Position numbers and translations under genes: made by a program. From Nocardia rhamnosiphila NBRC 108938 (GTDB lineage Bacteria > Actinomycetota > Actinomycetes > Mycobacteriales > Mycobacteriaceae), in assembly GCF_000720425.1 (NCBI RefSeq), contig NZ_JOAJ01000008.1, positions 310,001 through 374,000 of the forward strand: a stretch of DNA of 64,000 bases, in the 5' to 3' direction. The notes beneath the pieces were generated by a model, which was not told the DNA's origin, did no database searches, and saw only the letters and a list, made by a program, of their open reading frames with translations. Positions within the stretch are counted from its first letter, which is position 1. The number at the start of each line of letters is the position of its first letter. This document shows, piece by piece, positions 62,610 to 64,000 of the stretch.

Positions 62610-64000
62610 TCAGCGGGTATCGCTGTCGATCAGCAGACTGCCGCCGGAGCTGATGATCCGCAGGGTCGGCGTACGGGTCTGGCCGCCGTAACTGAGGTTG
62701 TTCACCCGCATATCCACCGAACCGTCGGGGTTGTTGCCCTTGTACGCCTCGATCCGGCTGAAATTCTGCACGGTGCGGGTCGACCAGTACTGCTGGAACT
62801 CCTGCTGGCTGCCGTACACCTGCTGGGCGGCGGGGGTCAGCAGCGACCAGGACCCGGCGGGATCCAGATAGAACTGTTCGATCAACTGTCCGGCCTGCAC
62901 CCATTCGACCGAGCCGGTGCTGGCCGTGGAACCGACCGTGGGACTGCTGGCGGCCGGGGTATCGGGGGAGTTCGAGACGGTGGCGCTGGTCGTGGTGTCC
63001 GCCTGTGCCGAACCGCTGTCACCCGAATCGGAGGAGTTGAAGAACAGCACCCCGCCGACGACCGCGGCCCCGGCGATACCGCCGATGACCACCGCGCGTT
63101 TGACTCCGCCGTTACCGCCCGATTTCCGCGCGACCGGCTGGGTGCTCGTGGGGGGATGGTTCGCCGGCCGGCGTGGCGGCCGTGACTCCTCCCCGTTGCG
63201 TCCCGCCGAGCGTGGTTCCGGCCGGCGCCGCGGCCGGGGCTCCTCGGCCGGGCCGCCGTAGCGGCCGGGGGCCGGCGATTCCATCGTGCTGACCGCGGCG
63301 CCGCCGTGGCCGTTGCCACCGTGGCCGTTGCGGTCGAAGGCTTCGCGCGCCGGTACGAAACCGCCGTGCTCGGCTGCCGCGTTCTCGAATCCGGCGAACC
63401 GGGACAGCGCTTCGCGGGCCTCGCGCATGGTCGGCCGGTCCCGTGGATCCGAGCTGAGCAGATCGAGCACGAAATCGGTGGCGGGACCCGCGTTCTGCGG
63501 TTCACTCACCTGGCCGTTGGCCGCCGCGTAGAGCACTTTGAGCGGATTACCGGACCCGAACGGCGGCTCACCCTCCAGCGCGTGGAAGAGCGTGGCGCCG
63601 AGTGCGAAAACGTCCGCGGCCGGGGTCGGATCGGCGCCGCGCGCCACCTCCGGCGCGAGATACGCGGCGGTTCCGCAGATCAGGCCGGTTTCGGTGAGCG
63701 TGACATCGCCGGTGGCCCGGGAGATACCGAAATCGGTGATCTTCACGGTGCCGTGATCGTCGAGCAGCACATTGCCGGGTTTCACATCGCGGTGCACGAT
63801 GCCGGCCTGGTGCGCCGCGATGAGCGCCGAGGCCACCTGCTCGCCGATCCGGGCGACTTGCGGTAGGGGTAGCGGTCCCTGCGCCGACAGCACCTGCGCC
63901 AGGCTGCGGGATTTCATGTACTCCATCACCAGGCACGGATCGCCGCCGTGCTCGGTGATGTCGAAGACCACGATGGCATTCGGATGCTGGAACCGGGCCG
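62610..64000 (-). CDS. PknB-type serine/threonine protein kinase, 5' end outside window
   Basis: The visible part covers the kinase from just after the N-lobe (HPNAIVVFDI) to the C-terminus. Catalytic loop VHRDVKPGNVLL, DFG motif ITDFGISRA and GTAAYLAPEVARG are intact. A Pro/Arg/Gly-rich juxtamembrane linker (about 130 residues) leads to one transmembrane helix (AVVIGGIAGAAVVGGVLFF). An extracytoplasmic domain of about 125 residues follows a Thr/Ser-rich stalk. The outer part is not PASTA repeats; it ends with an NTF2-like segment (LIEQFYLDPAGSWSLLTPAA). The ligand is unknown. The N-terminal P-loop and Lys lie beyond the window's right edge. Confidence 0.9.
   Translation of the reverse strand, partial: ARFQHPNAIVVFDITEHGGDPCLVMEYMKSRSLAQVLSAQGPLPLPQVARIGEQVASALIAAHQAGIVHRDVKPGNVLLDDHGTVKITDFGISRATGDVTLTETGLICGTAAYLAPEVARGADPTPAADVFALGATLFHALEGEPPFGSGNPLKVLYAAANGQVSEPQNAGPATDFVLDLLSSDPRDRPTMREAREALSRFAGFENAAAEHGGFVPAREAFDRNGHGGNGHGGAAVSTMESPAPGRYGGPAEEPRPRRRPEPRSAGRNGEESRPPRRPANHPPTSTQPVARKSGGNGGVKRAVVIGGIAGAAVVGGVLFFNSSDSGDSGSAQADTTTSATVSNSPDTPAASSPTVGSTASTGSVEWVQAGQLIEQFYLDPAGSWSLLTPAAQQVYGSQQEFQQYWSTRTVQNFSRIEAYKGNNPDGSVDMRVNNLSYGGQTRTPTLRIISSGGSLLIDSDTR

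Overview
The window is GC-rich chromosomal DNA from an actinobacterium, most likely a Nocardia or a close relative in the Mycobacteriales. The signs are a mycobacterial-type DnaE1, a type VII (ESX) secretion substrate cassette, F420-type nitroreductases, a mycothiol-type DinB-like protein, the biotin regulator BioQ with BsaP, and the NAD regulator NrtR. From memory, the order of the core genes (dnaE, ilvA, treY, bioA/F/D, bioB-bsaP-DUF2567, nrtR-nadABC, hisDCBH) follows the Rv1547-Rv1602 stretch of Mycobacterium tuberculosis, with accessory genes inserted between.

Layout. 1-4.9 kb: a partial sodium:solute symporter, a DUF485-actP acetate permease pair behind a CRP-like site, and a convergent LytS-type kinase. 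5.3-9.9 kb: a small secreted protein, the replicative polymerase dnaE, and a 55-residue protein. 10-13.8 kb: a lower-GC, four-gene ESX substrate cassette between a broken and an intact copy of the same nitroreductase gene. 13.9-16.4 kb: an amino acid ABC importer whose binding protein and permease are fused. 16.5-19.8 kb: a phosphotriesterase-like lactonase, a PucR regulator and a membrane protein. 19.8-24.7 kb: an ArsR-acetyltransferase fusion, a hairpin-rich gap, a beta-lactamase-fold hydrolase, ilvA and an F420-type nitroreductase. 24.9-29.9 kb: an amidase, a lone treY, and a divergent cupin/MarR pair.

30-40.5 kb is the biotin region. bioA stands alone. bioFD and bioQ run leftwards, and bioB-bsaP-DUF2567 run rightwards. 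Each biotin promoter carries a TGAAC-N3-GTTCA operator for BioQ. Between bioA and bioFD lie a DUF2339 membrane protein and a two-component system of MacRS type. 40.9-46.2 kb: a DUF1353 protein, then nrtR divergent from nadABC across one perfect 8-bp-arm palindrome. 46.4-48.3 kb: a small unknown protein, arylamine N-acetyltransferase and a MarR regulator.

48.4-55.1 kb looks like a compact natural-product locus. A type III polyketide synthase, a resorcylate-decarboxylase-like amidohydrolase and an MFS exporter form one operon, divergent from a large LuxR (LAL) regulator, with a 16-bp palindrome between them. 55.1-57.5 kb holds a GNAT remnant, a winged-helix protein and a secreted alpha/beta hydrolase. 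57.5-61.4 kb is hisDCBH, with no hisA or hisF following. The right edge has a DUF1579-like protein, a mycothiol-dependent DinB-like protein and a truncated PknB-type serine/threonine kinase.

No tRNA, rRNA, CRISPR array or transposase was recognised. Several genes appear to have leaderless transcripts (TANNNT about 6-7 nt before the start codon). All family names rest on reading motifs by eye; no database search was run.
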